From Firmicutes bacterium CAG:194 (lineage in GTDB: Bacteria > Bacillota > Clostridia > Lachnospirales > Lachnospiraceae), in the NCBI GenBank assembly GCA_000432915.1, contig HF995213.1, positions 1-31,254 on the forward strand: a stretch of 31,254 bases of DNA. Direction: 5' to 3'. Positions within the stretch are counted from its first letter, which is position 1, and every line of letters starts with the position of its first letter. The translations under genes were made by a program, and so were the position numbers. Below the pieces are notes generated by a model. It was not told the origin of the DNA. It saw only the letters and a list, made by a program, of their open reading frames with translations, and ran no database searches. Of this stretch, positions 8,488-16,719 are shown piece after piece.

Positions 8488-9184
8488 TATAGTAGCCTCT
8501 TCCCCACTTATTCTTGATCAGCTCGCCCTGTCCTTCTTCCTGCTTGAGTTTTTCCCGCAGATTTCTGATATGTACCATGACTGTGTTGCTTGCAGAAGGT
8601 AGAAAAGTATCCTTCCAGACTGCTTCATAAATCTCCTGCAGGGAGAATACCTTACCCTTGTTTTCGGAAAGCAGCAGTAAAATACCATATTCTGTATTTG
8701 TGAGCTCCACGTTTTTACCGTTTTTCGTCACGGAAACCTGATCCTTGTCGATGACGAGATCGCTGATAAAGACCTGCTTTTCCTTCTGAGGATCGGACTG
8801 CCCGCCATATTGTCTGTATCTGCGCATCAGACCGCCCACTCTGGCGATCAGCTCTGTGTAAGAAAACGGCTTCTGCATATAATCGTCGCCGCCTGCCAGA
8901 AAGCCCTCCACCAGATCGGTCTCTCTGTTCTTCGCTGTCAGAAACAGGACCGGAACCTGCGAGATCTCACGGATCTGTTTGCAGACACTGTATCCGTCCA
9001 TATCGGGCATCATGATATCCAGAATGATCACATCCGGTATAAATGTCTTTTCCGTCAGCATTGTCAATGCCTGCATTCCGTCTGCCACGGTTTCTACCGT
9101 GTATCCTTCACTCGAAAGAAGTACCTGTACGATCTCACGGATCTCCGCATCATCGTCTATGACCAAGATATTGCCTGTTTTCAT
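8480..9184 (-). CDS. OmpR/PhoB-family response regulator
   Basis: This is a 234-residue transcription factor. The receiver domain at residues 1-120 has the acidic pocket DDD at 10-12, phosphoacceptor Asp56 in ILDIMMPDMDG, the Thr in PVLFLTAKN and the conserved Lys after it. A linker leads to a winged-helix DNA-binding domain at about 140-233, with ELTNTEYGILLLL and the recognition-helix region NTVMVHIRNLREKL. A strong AAGGAGG site precedes the ATG, 19 bases after the aminopeptidase gene. It overlaps the kinase gene, as normal for a cognate pair. Confidence 0.93.
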   Translation of the reverse strand: MKTGNILVIDDDAEIREIVQVLLSSEGYTVETVADGMQALTMLTEKTFIPDVIILDIMMPDMDGYSVCKQIREISQVPVLFLTAKNRETDLVEGFLAGGDDYMQKPFSYTELIARVGGLMRRYRQYGGQSDPQKEKQVFISDLVIDKDQVSVTKNGKNVELTNTEYGILLLLSENKGKVFSLQEIYEAVWKDTFLPSASNTVMVHIRNLREKLKQEEGQGELIKNKWGRGYYIE

Positions 9185-9203
9185 GCATTTTCCTCCTTTT
9201 GCA

Positions 9204-11015
9204 TCACAAATTCCTTGTTTCCCGTAAAAGCCACTGCTTTTCTTCTTCTGTTAAATAAGGTGCCAGTGTTTCATATACCTGTTTCTGGTAACCTTCAAAC
9301 AACTCTTTATCCCGCCCGGTCAACATTTCCAGGTCGACCGCCTCCGGATCAAAAGGTACAAACGTAAGCGGCTCAAACTGCATAAACTGTCCGTATTCTG
9401 TCTTTTCCGCATGCACGCACAGGATCAGGTTTTCCAGACGGATCCCATACGCACCTTCTATATAAAGCCCCGGTTCATCAGAGGTGATCATTCCCTGCTT
9501 GAATACGCCCTCCTCCGCCACGCGGCTTCGGATCGCATTCGGACCTTCATGCACATTCAGCAGATAACCGACACCATGTCCCGTTCCATGCTTGAAATCC
9601 AGCCCCATTCTGTATAAGGGCTCTCTCGCCAGATAATCCAGATGTGCTCCGCTCAGTCCGTAACGGAATTTTGCATCCATCAGACGTAAGTTACCCATAA
9701 GTACCGCGGTATAATGCTGCTTTTGCAATTTTGTGACCGGTCCCATGACAATTGTCCTTGTAATATCTGTCGTTCCCTCCAGATAATGCCCGCCCGTATC
9801 TGCCAGAAGAAAACTTTCATTCCCAAGCGGGATATCCGTTCCTTCTGTCGGCTCATAATGTACGATAGCACCGTGACTACCATAGGCTATGATCGGTGCA
9901 AAGCTCTGTCCCAGATAATGAGGCATCTGCTTCCTGTAGCCTTCCAGCTTTTCTGCCGCGGAAAGCTCTGTAGCCTCTTCCTTCCCGGTTCTGACCTCTG
10001 TCTTCAGCCAGCGGATAAAACGTGTCACCGCAACGCCGTCCCGGATGTGCGCCAGTCTTTCATTTTCTATTTCCGTATGATTTTTCACTGCCTTTTCCAA
10101 TGCGATCGGGCTCTTGGCGGTCATAATCTTGTATTTGCCCTCCAGGAGACTTACAATTTTGTAATTTACCGTATCTGCATCCAGCCAGATCCTGCTTCCC
10201 GCCGGAAACGATTTAAGATCCTGATAAAAGTCCTCATATGCCCTGACATCGACTGCCTCCTCAAATACCGGTAAGGATTCCCTGTTACGGACATATAAGG
10301 TTGCTCTTGTCCCCGAAAGCACCAGATAAGAAAGAAAGACCGGATTATAGGCAATATCATTCCCGCGCAGGTTCATGATCCAGGCGATCTCATCCAGCGA
10401 AGTCAGGATCAGGTAATCAACGCCCTGCTCCTGCATCCTGATCTGTGCAGCCTTCAGTTTGATGTCTCTGCCTGCCCCGGCATAGGAAAGCGAAAGCTCC
10501 CAGATCGGCTCTTTGGAAAGTGCAGGTCTTTCTGCGCCCCAGATCTCACCTGCCAGATCCTTTCCGTCCTCTATCTGCGCCTTCTGGCCACACGATTTTT
10601 CAATTTCCTGCTGCAGCGTTTCCACATAAGCAGCACTGACGATCCTGCCATCAAAGCCGATCCGCAGCGTTTTTCCTGCCTGCTTACATTCTTGTAAATA
10701 GCCGGCAATATATGCAGTTCCCGTCGGAACATCAGCTTCTCCCATTTTCATTAAACGGATACCCGTTCCCTCAAGCTGCTCCTCTGCCTGCAGAAAGTAT
10801 CTGCCGTCTGTCCATAAAAAGCTTTCCGATTCAGTCACAAGAAGCGTGGCAGCAGATCCTGTAAATCCGCTAAACCACGCGATCGTTTTAAAATATTCGC
10901 CAATATATTCCGAACCGTGAAAATCATTCATCGGGATCAGATATGCACGCAGATCTTCCTGCTGCATCCTGCTTCTCAGCTGATTCGTCCTGACTGCATA
11001 GATATTTTCGCTCAT
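9204..11015 (-). CDS. Xaa-Pro aminopeptidase, M24B family
   Basis: This cytoplasmic dimetal peptidase removes N-terminal residues preceding proline. The 603-residue length and three-domain layout match the long aminopeptidase P type: two creatinase-like N-terminal domains at about 1-160 and 165-310, then a pita-bread catalytic domain from about 320. The five metal ligands are present: Asp406, Asp417, His480, Glu514 and Glu528, in blocks LLADTGGHYLEGTTDITR, HGTGHGVGYLLNVHEGP, and SDEPGLYIEGAYGIRLEN. His386 and His489 are the usual proton-shuttle positions. The ATG overlaps the stop of the lipoprotein gene (ATGA), so the two are translationally coupled. Confidence 0.94.
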   Translation of the reverse strand: MSENIYAVRTNQLRSRMQQEDLRAYLIPMNDFHGSEYIGEYFKTIAWFSGFTGSAATLLVTESESFLWTDGRYFLQAEEQLEGTGIRLMKMGEADVPTGTAYIAGYLQECKQAGKTLRIGFDGRIVSAAYVETLQQEIEKSCGQKAQIEDGKDLAGEIWGAERPALSKEPIWELSLSYAGAGRDIKLKAAQIRMQEQGVDYLILTSLDEIAWIMNLRGNDIAYNPVFLSYLVLSGTRATLYVRNRESLPVFEEAVDVRAYEDFYQDLKSFPAGSRIWLDADTVNYKIVSLLEGKYKIMTAKSPIALEKAVKNHTEIENERLAHIRDGVAVTRFIRWLKTEVRTGKEEATELSAAEKLEGYRKQMPHYLGQSFAPIIAYGSHGAIVHYEPTEGTDIPLGNESFLLADTGGHYLEGTTDITRTIVMGPVTKLQKQHYTAVLMGNLRLMDAKFRYGLSGAHLDYLAREPLYRMGLDFKHGTGHGVGYLLNVHEGPNAIRSRVAEEGVFKQGMITSDEPGLYIEGAYGIRLENLILCVHAEKTEYGQFMQFEPLTFVPFDPEAVDLEMLTGRDKELFEGYQKQVYETLAPYLTEEEKQWLLRETRNL

Positions 11016-11977
11016 TTCCGATACACTTCCTTTATAAAGTCACAGGTCTCATAAGGCAGATCAAAATAGGTTGCACCTGCTGCATAGGGCGCAAGCAGAT
11101 ATTCATTCGATACGATCGTCATGCCATCTTCTGTCAGATACCAGGAATCCTCTGTCAGCACATCCGGAATATATGTTTCATATTCTTCAAAGAAGATACC
11201 ATATCCGTCTTCCTGCATGGATTTTTCCTGCATCTCCTGCGCTTTCTCAAGCAGGATCTGATCAACCTCAGCTTTTCCGTCTTCTTCATTTTCCATCAGA
11301 TCGGCAAGCTGGATCCTCTGCCCTGTTTTGGCATCAAAGGTAACACCCGCCACTATATTGTTACCATGTGCACCTCCTGTATAGGTTGAGGACTGCTCCT
11401 GAAAACTGATCACTGTATCGTCCTGCCGCATTATCGTGTAATCACAACTACTATAATAGCCAAAGGTATCTTCCGTCGGTCCCTCCGTTCCGTTTTCCTT
11501 CGCGTCATCCACTCTGATCTGATAATCCTCTTTTGCCCACTCGTAATATTCGTTACAATCTGCCATCAGCTCTTCCTGACGCTGTACAAAATAGCTGTTG
11601 ATCTGCTCTGCTGCTTCCGGATTATCCGCACTGGTTACCTTTGGCATATTGAATTCATACTGCAGATAGGAAATCGAGCCATCGTCTGATTTCATCTCGC
11701 CCGTTTCTTTTTCAAAGGAAATCTCAAAGGATGCTGCTTTACCGGATACATTTTCCTGAGCAGCGGATGACGCATCATCCTCCGGCTCTGCGATTTCCGT
11801 CTCATCATCTGTCGTATCTGTATCAGACGCCTGTCCGTCTTCCTCCTGTGTATCCTCCGCAGAAATATCGGAAGCCTCCTGCGTCTTATCTGCTGTCGCT
11901 GCTTCCTGCGTCTGACAGCCTGCCAGCAGGCTGATGGAAAGAAGCAGTCCACATAGGATCAAGGTTCTTTTTTTCAT
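11012..11977 (-). CDS. lipoprotein with DUF4163/DUF3298-type domains
   Basis: The 321-residue product begins with a lipoprotein signal peptide ending in the lipobox SLLAGC (lipidated Cys21), so it should be tethered outside the membrane. Residues 23-90 are a low-complexity Asp/Glu/Ser/Thr linker. Residues 100-320 fit the DUF4163 plus DUF3298 pair seen in anti-sigma and RsiV-like proteins, with the hallmark block STYTGGAHGNNIVAGVTFD near residue 195. Related RsiV proteins bind lysozyme, but there is no sigma-factor gene or anti-sigma transmembrane segment here, so that role is not implied. The ribosome site is AGGAGGATAAAA. The stop overlaps the aminopeptidase start. Confidence 0.85.
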   Translation of the reverse strand: MKKRTLILCGLLLSISLLAGCQTQEAATADKTQEASDISAEDTQEEDGQASDTDTTDDETEIAEPEDDASSAAQENVSGKAASFEISFEKETGEMKSDDGSISYLQYEFNMPKVTSADNPEAAEQINSYFVQRQEELMADCNEYYEWAKEDYQIRVDDAKENGTEGPTEDTFGYYSSCDYTIMRQDDTVISFQEQSSTYTGGAHGNNIVAGVTFDAKTGQRIQLADLMENEEDGKAEVDQILLEKAQEMQEKSMQEDGYGIFFEEYETYIPDVLTEDSWYLTEDGMTIVSNEYLLAPYAAGATYFDLPYETCDFIKEVYRK

Positions 11978-12021
11978 TTTTATCCTCCTACGACTTCTTA
12001 AAATTTATCTCATTACATACT

Positions 12022-12042
12022 ATAACCTGTTTCACAGGTTAT
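12022..12042. repeat. perfect 9-bp palindrome upstream of the lipoprotein gene
   Basis: ATAACCTGT and ACAGGTTAT flank a TTC spacer. It lies about 45 bases upstream of the lipoprotein ATG, where a promoter or operator is expected, and is not followed by a T-tract in the minus direction. It could be an operator or part of the adjoining repeat block. Confidence 0.5.
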
Positions 12043-12045
12043 TTG

Positions 12046-12095
12046 GTCGCACATTTTAGTCGCACATTTTAGTCGCACATTTTAGTCGCACATTT
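12046..12095. repeat. 13-bp tandem repeat, about 3.8 copies
   Basis: The unit GTCGCACATTTTA occurs at 12046, 12059 and 12072, with a partial fourth copy at 12085-12095. The copies are identical. The last copy runs straight into a 20-bp repeat array of roughly opposite sense, so copies from both arrays can pair into a hairpin. Confidence 0.9.
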
Positions 12096-12155
12096 GCTCC
12101 GCAAATATGTGACAAGCTCCGCAAATATGTGACAAGCTCCGCAAATATGTGACAT
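12096..12155. repeat. 20-bp tandem repeat, 3 copies
   Basis: The unit GCTCCGCAAATATGTGACAA occurs at 12096, 12116 and 12136 (the last base differs in copy three). GCAAATATGTGAC is the imperfect reverse complement of GTCGCACATTTGC formed at the junction with the preceding 13-bp array (11 of 13 positions, loop TCC). Together the arrays form multi-register hairpins just after the flippase stop, which may end or protect its transcript. Confidence 0.9.
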
Positions 12156-12170
12156 GGTTCATGACATTTA

Positions 12171-13799
12171 TTACAATAATTTTATTTTCTGTAAAATGCG
12201 GACCAGAGTCGCTCCTTTTGGCATGTTCAGGATCTCATCCTTCGTCAGCCCGCCTGCCCAGATCACAAGCGCAAAGTATACAAAAACCGCAACTAAGATC
12301 GCAACGCAAAGTGCAACCACGTTGATCTTCAGCAGCATATAGATGCCCTGATAGATCAGATATGCCAGAACGCCCATGATCAGGGAAGCAAGCCCCGGGA
12401 CCACAAAAGTACGCAGCCATTCCTGCTTGTAATGCAGGGACTTTCTGACCGCTATATTATTGAGTACACACATCAATAGCGAATATGTGATCATCGCAAT
12501 CGCCAGTGCATATAAGGAAAGCTTTGTAAACAGCAGAAGCGGTACTAAAACAACCGTCTGCACAACAAGAGCAAGCGCCGCATTAATGACCGGAACATTG
12601 ACTTTTCCGATTCCCTGTAATACCGCATTTGTCAATGTAGACAGCGCATAAAAGACAACTGTGACACTGATCGCCCGAAGCAGGGAAGATGCCAGTGCAA
12701 GGGAAGATCTCTGCGGGAATAATAGCTGTGTAACAGGCTGTGCCAGTGCAAATAAACCTGCTGCACACGGAATGGAGATCAGCATGGTTGTTTTAATTGC
12801 CGCTGCCACCTGATGACGCGCCTTTTTCAGGTCTCCCTGCGCATAAGAGCCGGAAATGCTTGGGATCATGGCAGAAGACATCGCAGATGCGATCGCGATC
12901 GGAATATTGGCTATGACAACTGCTTTTCCTCCGAACACACCATAATTGGTCGCAATCTCTTTTTCCGTAATGCCAAGCACATATTTCATGATCTTTGTGT
13001 AAACAGTCTGGTTTAATGAGGTGGAAAAATTGTAAATAAATGTACTCAGGATAAACGGCGTTACCATGCTGAAAATAATGCTGAATATCTGGGAGTAACT
13101 CAGTTCCATATGATTTCTGTCACGGTCTGCCCTGCGCAGGATAAATTTCTGGTTCAGCTTGTACACAAGCCACATAAAAAGAAGTGCGATCAAAACACCG
13201 CTGCCCGTACCCATGGCACTTCCCATGGCTCCGTAGATCGCCTGCGTTGTTTCATCCTTTCCGGAAACAGTTTTGATCAGCAGATAGGCGGCTCCAAGAC
13301 TGACCACTGCATTTAAGATCTGCTCGATGATCTGGGAAAAGGATGTCTGCAGCATTGTCCGATGCGCCTGGAAATAGCCGCGAAGTACACCTAAAAAACC
13401 GGATAAAAAGATAGTCGGCGCAAACACACGAAGTACGATCGTGGAATTCGTCTCCACAAGCCAGGGCGCAGCAAAAAAGGCAACCAGACTGGCAACTCCG
13501 CCCACAATAAACACATACAGGATCGAACAGCGGAAGATCTTATGGGCATTCCGATATTCGCGAAGTGCCAGCCGCTGTGCGATCACCTTGGAGATTGCAG
13601 AGGGAATGCTGTAAGATGAGATCAGCAGAATGATCGTATATATATTGTATGCACTTGTATAATAGCCGTTTCCTTCATCCCCTATGATGCCTGTAAGCGG
13701 CGCACGGTATAAGATTCCAATGACACGGACTAAAATACCGGTGATCGCCAGAATACCGGCCTGCATGATAAATCCATCATTTTTCTTTTCCTGACTCAT
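12171..13799 (-). CDS. MurJ/YtgP-like lipid-linked oligosaccharide flippase
   Basis: This is a polytopic membrane protein of 542 residues with about 14 hydrophobic segments, of the MVF/polysaccharide-transporter group in the MOP superfamily. The N-terminal stretch ILAITGILVRVIGILYRAP followed by GDEGNGYYTSAYNIY is typical of the Firmicutes YtgP/SpoVB branch, members of which flip lipid II or other lipid-linked cell-wall precursors. Whether it moves lipid II or an exopolysaccharide precursor cannot be told. The ribosome site CAGGAG and the ATG lie inside the 3' end of the methyltransferase fusion gene (23-base overlap), so the genes are likely co-transcribed although functionally unrelated. 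Confidence 0.88.
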   Translation of the reverse strand: MSQEKKNDGFIMQAGILAITGILVRVIGILYRAPLTGIIGDEGNGYYTSAYNIYTIILLISSYSIPSAISKVIAQRLALREYRNAHKIFRCSILYVFIVGGVASLVAFFAAPWLVETNSTIVLRVFAPTIFLSGFLGVLRGYFQAHRTMLQTSFSQIIEQILNAVVSLGAAYLLIKTVSGKDETTQAIYGAMGSAMGTGSGVLIALLFMWLVYKLNQKFILRRADRDRNHMELSYSQIFSIIFSMVTPFILSTFIYNFSTSLNQTVYTKIMKYVLGITEKEIATNYGVFGGKAVVIANIPIAIASAMSSAMIPSISGSYAQGDLKKARHQVAAAIKTTMLISIPCAAGLFALAQPVTQLLFPQRSSLALASSLLRAISVTVVFYALSTLTNAVLQGIGKVNVPVINAALALVVQTVVLVPLLLFTKLSLYALAIAMITYSLLMCVLNNIAVRKSLHYKQEWLRTFVVPGLASLIMGVLAYLIYQGIYMLLKINVVALCVAILVAVFVYFALVIWAGGLTKDEILNMPKGATLVRILQKIKLL

Positions 13800-16215
13800 T
13801 GATAACTCCTGTCATATCATGTAATAAATATACCCTGTTAAATGGGATCGAGAAGTAATAACCATCTGCAAAATCTGCCGCAAGTGCCATCATTTCCCTT
13901 GCAATTGCGCAGCCGGCCGCTTCTCCCTCACTGCGGCTCATGCCATCCGCAAAACGTGCCACGATCTCATCCGTCACACACATGCCTGTCATCTCATTTT
14001 TGATGAACAGCGCATTTTTGCGGCTGACAAGCGGCATAATACCACAGAGAATCCGCGCACCTGTCTCTTCCTTGATACGTCGGATCTTATCAATCTCCTC
14101 TTTTGTAAAAACAGGCTGTGTCATGAAAAAAGTTGCTCCATGTTCCATTTTCCGTTTCACACGGTTGATCTCTACATCAAGTCTGAGCCTGTTCTGGTTG
14201 ATCGCACCACCTACAAAAAACGGATCGGATGCAAATTCCTCCCTGTTCATCTCCTGAACCAGCTTCATAAGACCGACAGAATCGAAATTAAATACACTTC
14301 TGACATCTTCTCTTGCCATACTTGGCACAGGATCTCCCGTGATCACCAGTGCATTTCTTATATCGCTTAAATATGCGCCCAGAAGCTGCGAACGGATCGC
14401 GATCGCGTTTTTGTCCCTGCAGCAGATATGCGGCATAACACAAAGATCTGTTTCCCGCGCTACCTTTGCCGCCATTAAAATGGAATCCGCTCTTGTCCGC
14501 CCGGATGGGGAATCCGGGAAAGTGACTGTATCTACATGCATGGCAGAAAGCAGATGTGCTGCTTCTAACAGCTTCTGATCGTTCGCAGAAGGCGGCGGTG
14601 AAAGCTCGACTGCGATCAGCTTTCCGCTTTTTCCCGCATAAAAGCTATGATCCTCTGCCTGCTCTGTCCTTTCCTTTACGGTGATATGCACCGGAGACGG
14701 CTTTTCTGCCCGCAGATGCTTTTCTCCGAGTGCTTTTACCAGCCTTCTGATGTAGTCCGGATTGGTACCGCAGCAGCCACCAATGATAGAAGCACCCAGA
14801 TCTGCAATCTCCACCATCTTGTCCGAAAAATAATCCATATTTTCCAGAAATACAAGCCTGTCCTGTACGACCTTCGGATAACTTGCATTTGGAAGCACGG
14901 ATAAATATTTACCGCTCAGGCTGCTTACCTGCTTGATGATATTGTACATATGCCCCGGACCGACGCCACAGTTTAAGCCCGCCGCATCGATCTCTGTTAC
15001 CTGCCCGGCTTCCTCGAGCAGGCTTCTTGCGCTGATGCCCGCCACACTGTAGCCAAGCTGGTTGACCGCAAACTGCACCAGAATAAAGATCGGTGATTCC
15101 TTGCGGATCTGCCGGATCACAGGCAGGATCTGATCCGGATTCGGGAATGTCTCAAATACCAGAAGATCTGCTCCAAGTGCCACAAATTTCCGCGCGATCT
15201 GTAAATATTCCTCTGTGATCTGCTCTTCCTGCTCCTGTCTGCCACCGGGGATCGGTCCGATATCACCTGCCAGAAAGACCGGATGCTTTTGTCTGTAAGG
15301 CTCTGCTGCCTCTTTGGCAATCGTAAAGCCCGCTTCTATCGTTTCCAGCACCTCATCCAGTCCCATATCCAGCGTTTTCGTATTCGCTGCAAATGTATTC
15401 GTACGGATCAGCTGTGCGCCGGCTGAAAGGTAAGCCTCGTGCACCTGTTTTACCAGTGCAGGCGCCTGTGTATTGGCACGCTCCGGGAAAATGCCGTTCT
15501 GGCAGATGCTGCTAAAATACGTACCAAATGCACCATCTGTGATCAGCTTCTGTGTATGCAGAAAAGCACGGATGTCTTTCTTTGCAAATACCTTTTTTGC
15601 CATGGCAGGAAGCTCCTGTACGGACCGGATCGCGTAAACTGCCTGCGGTACTTTGCCAAAACCGTACGCTGCGTGGATAAATGGAAGGCCCGCCTGTGTA
15701 GCGGAAATGAAATCGCCTTCAATATCTCCTACATAAACTGCCTGCTCCAGATCCTGTCTGCCCAGAAGGATCGCGATCGAATCTCCCTTGCAGCGCTTCG
15801 TGCGTCCATAGCATTCCGTATCTTTAAAGTATTTTCCAAGCTTATGGTATGACAGGAAGGCTTCGATATAGCCAAGCTGGCAGTTGCTGACGATAAAGAG
15901 GTCATATTTTTCCGACAACTCCTTCAGCACCTCTTCCAACCCCGGAAATAAAACACCGCCATGCTGCTCAATATATGCGTTTTCATGATCCATACAGATC
16001 TGCAGGATCTCAAGTGCCCTTTCTTTGCTGACTGTATTAAAGTAAGTATATGCAATATCATCCATTGTCTTACCCATAAGCTGACACATGTCTTCATTCG
16101 TGATCAGCTTATGAAAGTCCGGTAAGGTTTCGATGATCTCATTCCAGGAGTCTACGACAGCCTGCGCGCTGTCCCATAATGTTCCGTCTAAATCAAAAAG
16201 TATGCCTTGTTTCAT
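13777..16215 (-). CDS. three-domain fusion: HAD phosphatase, homocysteine S-methyltransferase, methylenetetrahydrofolate reductase
   Basis: One uninterrupted 812-residue frame. Residues 1-210 form a HAD hydrolase of the phosphoglycolate-phosphatase type: FDLDGTLWD with Asp8 and Asp10, IVSN at 108-111, lysines near 140, and VGDIEGD at 162-168. Residues 218-500 form a BhmT-type homocysteine methyltransferase: LITDGAFGTYF, with zinc ligands Cys416 (GLNCG), Cys481 and Cys482 (GGCCGTNP). Residues 530-805 form a flavin-dependent MTHFR: VELSPPPS with Glu537, VTFPDSPSGR, LVITGDP and FFMTQPVF. The last two domains match the known YitJ-type bifunctional protein of about 610 residues that makes methyl-folate and methionine. 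The N-terminal phosphatase is extra. The ribosome site is AAGGAA. I saw no SAM riboswitch or T-box upstream. Catalytic residues look intact in all three parts. Confidence 0.9.
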   Translation of the reverse strand: MKQGILFDLDGTLWDSAQAVVDSWNEIIETLPDFHKLITNEDMCQLMGKTMDDIAYTYFNTVSKERALEILQICMDHENAYIEQHGGVLFPGLEEVLKELSEKYDLFIVSNCQLGYIEAFLSYHKLGKYFKDTECYGRTKRCKGDSIAILLGRQDLEQAVYVGDIEGDFISATQAGLPFIHAAYGFGKVPQAVYAIRSVQELPAMAKKVFAKKDIRAFLHTQKLITDGAFGTYFSSICQNGIFPERANTQAPALVKQVHEAYLSAGAQLIRTNTFAANTKTLDMGLDEVLETIEAGFTIAKEAAEPYRQKHPVFLAGDIGPIPGGRQEQEEQITEEYLQIARKFVALGADLLVFETFPNPDQILPVIRQIRKESPIFILVQFAVNQLGYSVAGISARSLLEEAGQVTEIDAAGLNCGVGPGHMYNIIKQVSSLSGKYLSVLPNASYPKVVQDRLVFLENMDYFSDKMVEIADLGASIIGGCCGTNPDYIRRLVKALGEKHLRAEKPSPVHITVKERTEQAEDHSFYAGKSGKLIAVELSPPPSANDQKLLEAAHLLSAMHVDTVTFPDSPSGRTRADSILMAAKVARETDLCVMPHICCRDKNAIAIRSQLLGAYLSDIRNALVITGDPVPSMAREDVRSVFNFDSVGLMKLVQEMNREEFASDPFFVGGAINQNRLRLDVEINRVKRKMEHGATFFMTQPVFTKEEIDKIRRIKEETGARILCGIMPLVSRKNALFIKNEMTGMCVTDEIVARFADGMSRSEGEAAGCAIAREMMALAADFADGYYFSIPFNRVYLLHDMTGVINESGKEK

Positions 16216-16250
16216 GTTGAGTTCCTTTTTATTCTTTTCTATTGTAAATT

Positions 16251-16392
16251 TTCTCCTCCGGATTTACTCGCAAACCCGCACCTCCGGTGCTCTCTGTCTG
16301 CTTCGCAGACTGTTTGCTCTTCCTTCTCCTCCGGATTCACTCGCAAACACGCACCTCCGGTGCTCTCTGTCTGCTTCGCAGACCGTTTGCTC
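16251..16392. repeat. 73-bp tandem duplication with nested hairpins
   Basis: Two copies begin with TTCTCCTCCGG at 16251 and 16324, and differ at only a few positions. Each copy holds GCACC-TCC-GGTGC and GTCTGC-TTC-GCAGAC hairpins, enclosed by GCAAAC and GTTTGC. It lies between the start of the fusion gene and tRNA-Pro. With the following hairpin it fills the region 16216-16456, where I see no gene. Confidence 0.9.
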
Positions 16393-16394
16393 GT

Positions 16395-16456
16395 TAATAA
16401 ACGCAAGAAAACAAATAACACCTTCGGTGTTGCTTGTTTTCTTTTTGCGTTTATTA
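16395..16456. repeat. long imperfect inverted repeat, about 28 bp arms
   Basis: The left arm 16395-16422 and right arm 16426-16456 pair around a TTC loop. Three unpaired bases and about two mismatches interrupt the stem. The tip reads AACACC-TTC-GGTGTT. It resembles an extended intergenic hairpin element of the same loop style as the neighbouring duplication. A simple terminator would be shorter. Confidence 0.85.
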
Positions 16457-16508
16457 CATTATATCATATTGCGTACTCTGAAATATATAAAGAATATATA
16501 ATTTTCTC

Positions 16509-16537
16509 TTGCGTTTTTAGGGAATTGCATATATGAT
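16509..16537 (+). promoter_or_regulatory. candidate promoter for tRNA-Pro
   Basis: TTGCGT (16509-16514) and TATGAT (16532-16537) are separated by 17 bases, giving a predicted start near 16544 and a short leader before the tRNA at 16575. The -10 is good (5 of 6) and the -35 weak (3 of 6). Confidence 0.45.
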
Positions 16538-16574
16538 GGTACAGTATTGATACGGTTTTTCAACTGTTGATTTT

Positions 16575-16649
16575 CGGGGTGTGGCTCAGTTTGGTTAGAG
16601 CGCCGTCTTAGGGAGGCGGAGGTCGCAAGTTCGAATCTTGTCACTCCGA
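16575..16649 (+). tRNA. tRNA-Pro, anticodon AGG
   Basis: A full cloverleaf can be folded: acceptor CGGGGTG with CACTCCG, D stem GCTC/GAGC, anticodon stem CCGTC/GGCGG around loop TTAGGGA, T stem GCAAG/CTTGT around TTCGAAT, and discriminator A. The anticodon at 16610-16612 is AGG, which reads CCU proline codons. G37 follows, as expected for proline tRNAs. No CCA is encoded. A T-run follows at 16650-16656. Confidence 0.93.
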
Positions 16650-16719
16650 TTTTTTATAAAGCGGAATTTTTACAATATGAGAAATATGGCAGACTATAAT
16701 CGATTGGGGGATTGATTAT

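Noticed and set aside
12046..12155. CRISPR-like repeat array
   Set aside because: The repeats are contiguous with no unique spacers, are only 13 and 20 bases long, and no cas gene is present.
16216..16460. SAM riboswitch or T-box before the methionine-related fusion gene
   Set aside because: No S-box core or T-box sequence found by eye. The stretch is filled by tandem and inverted repeats.
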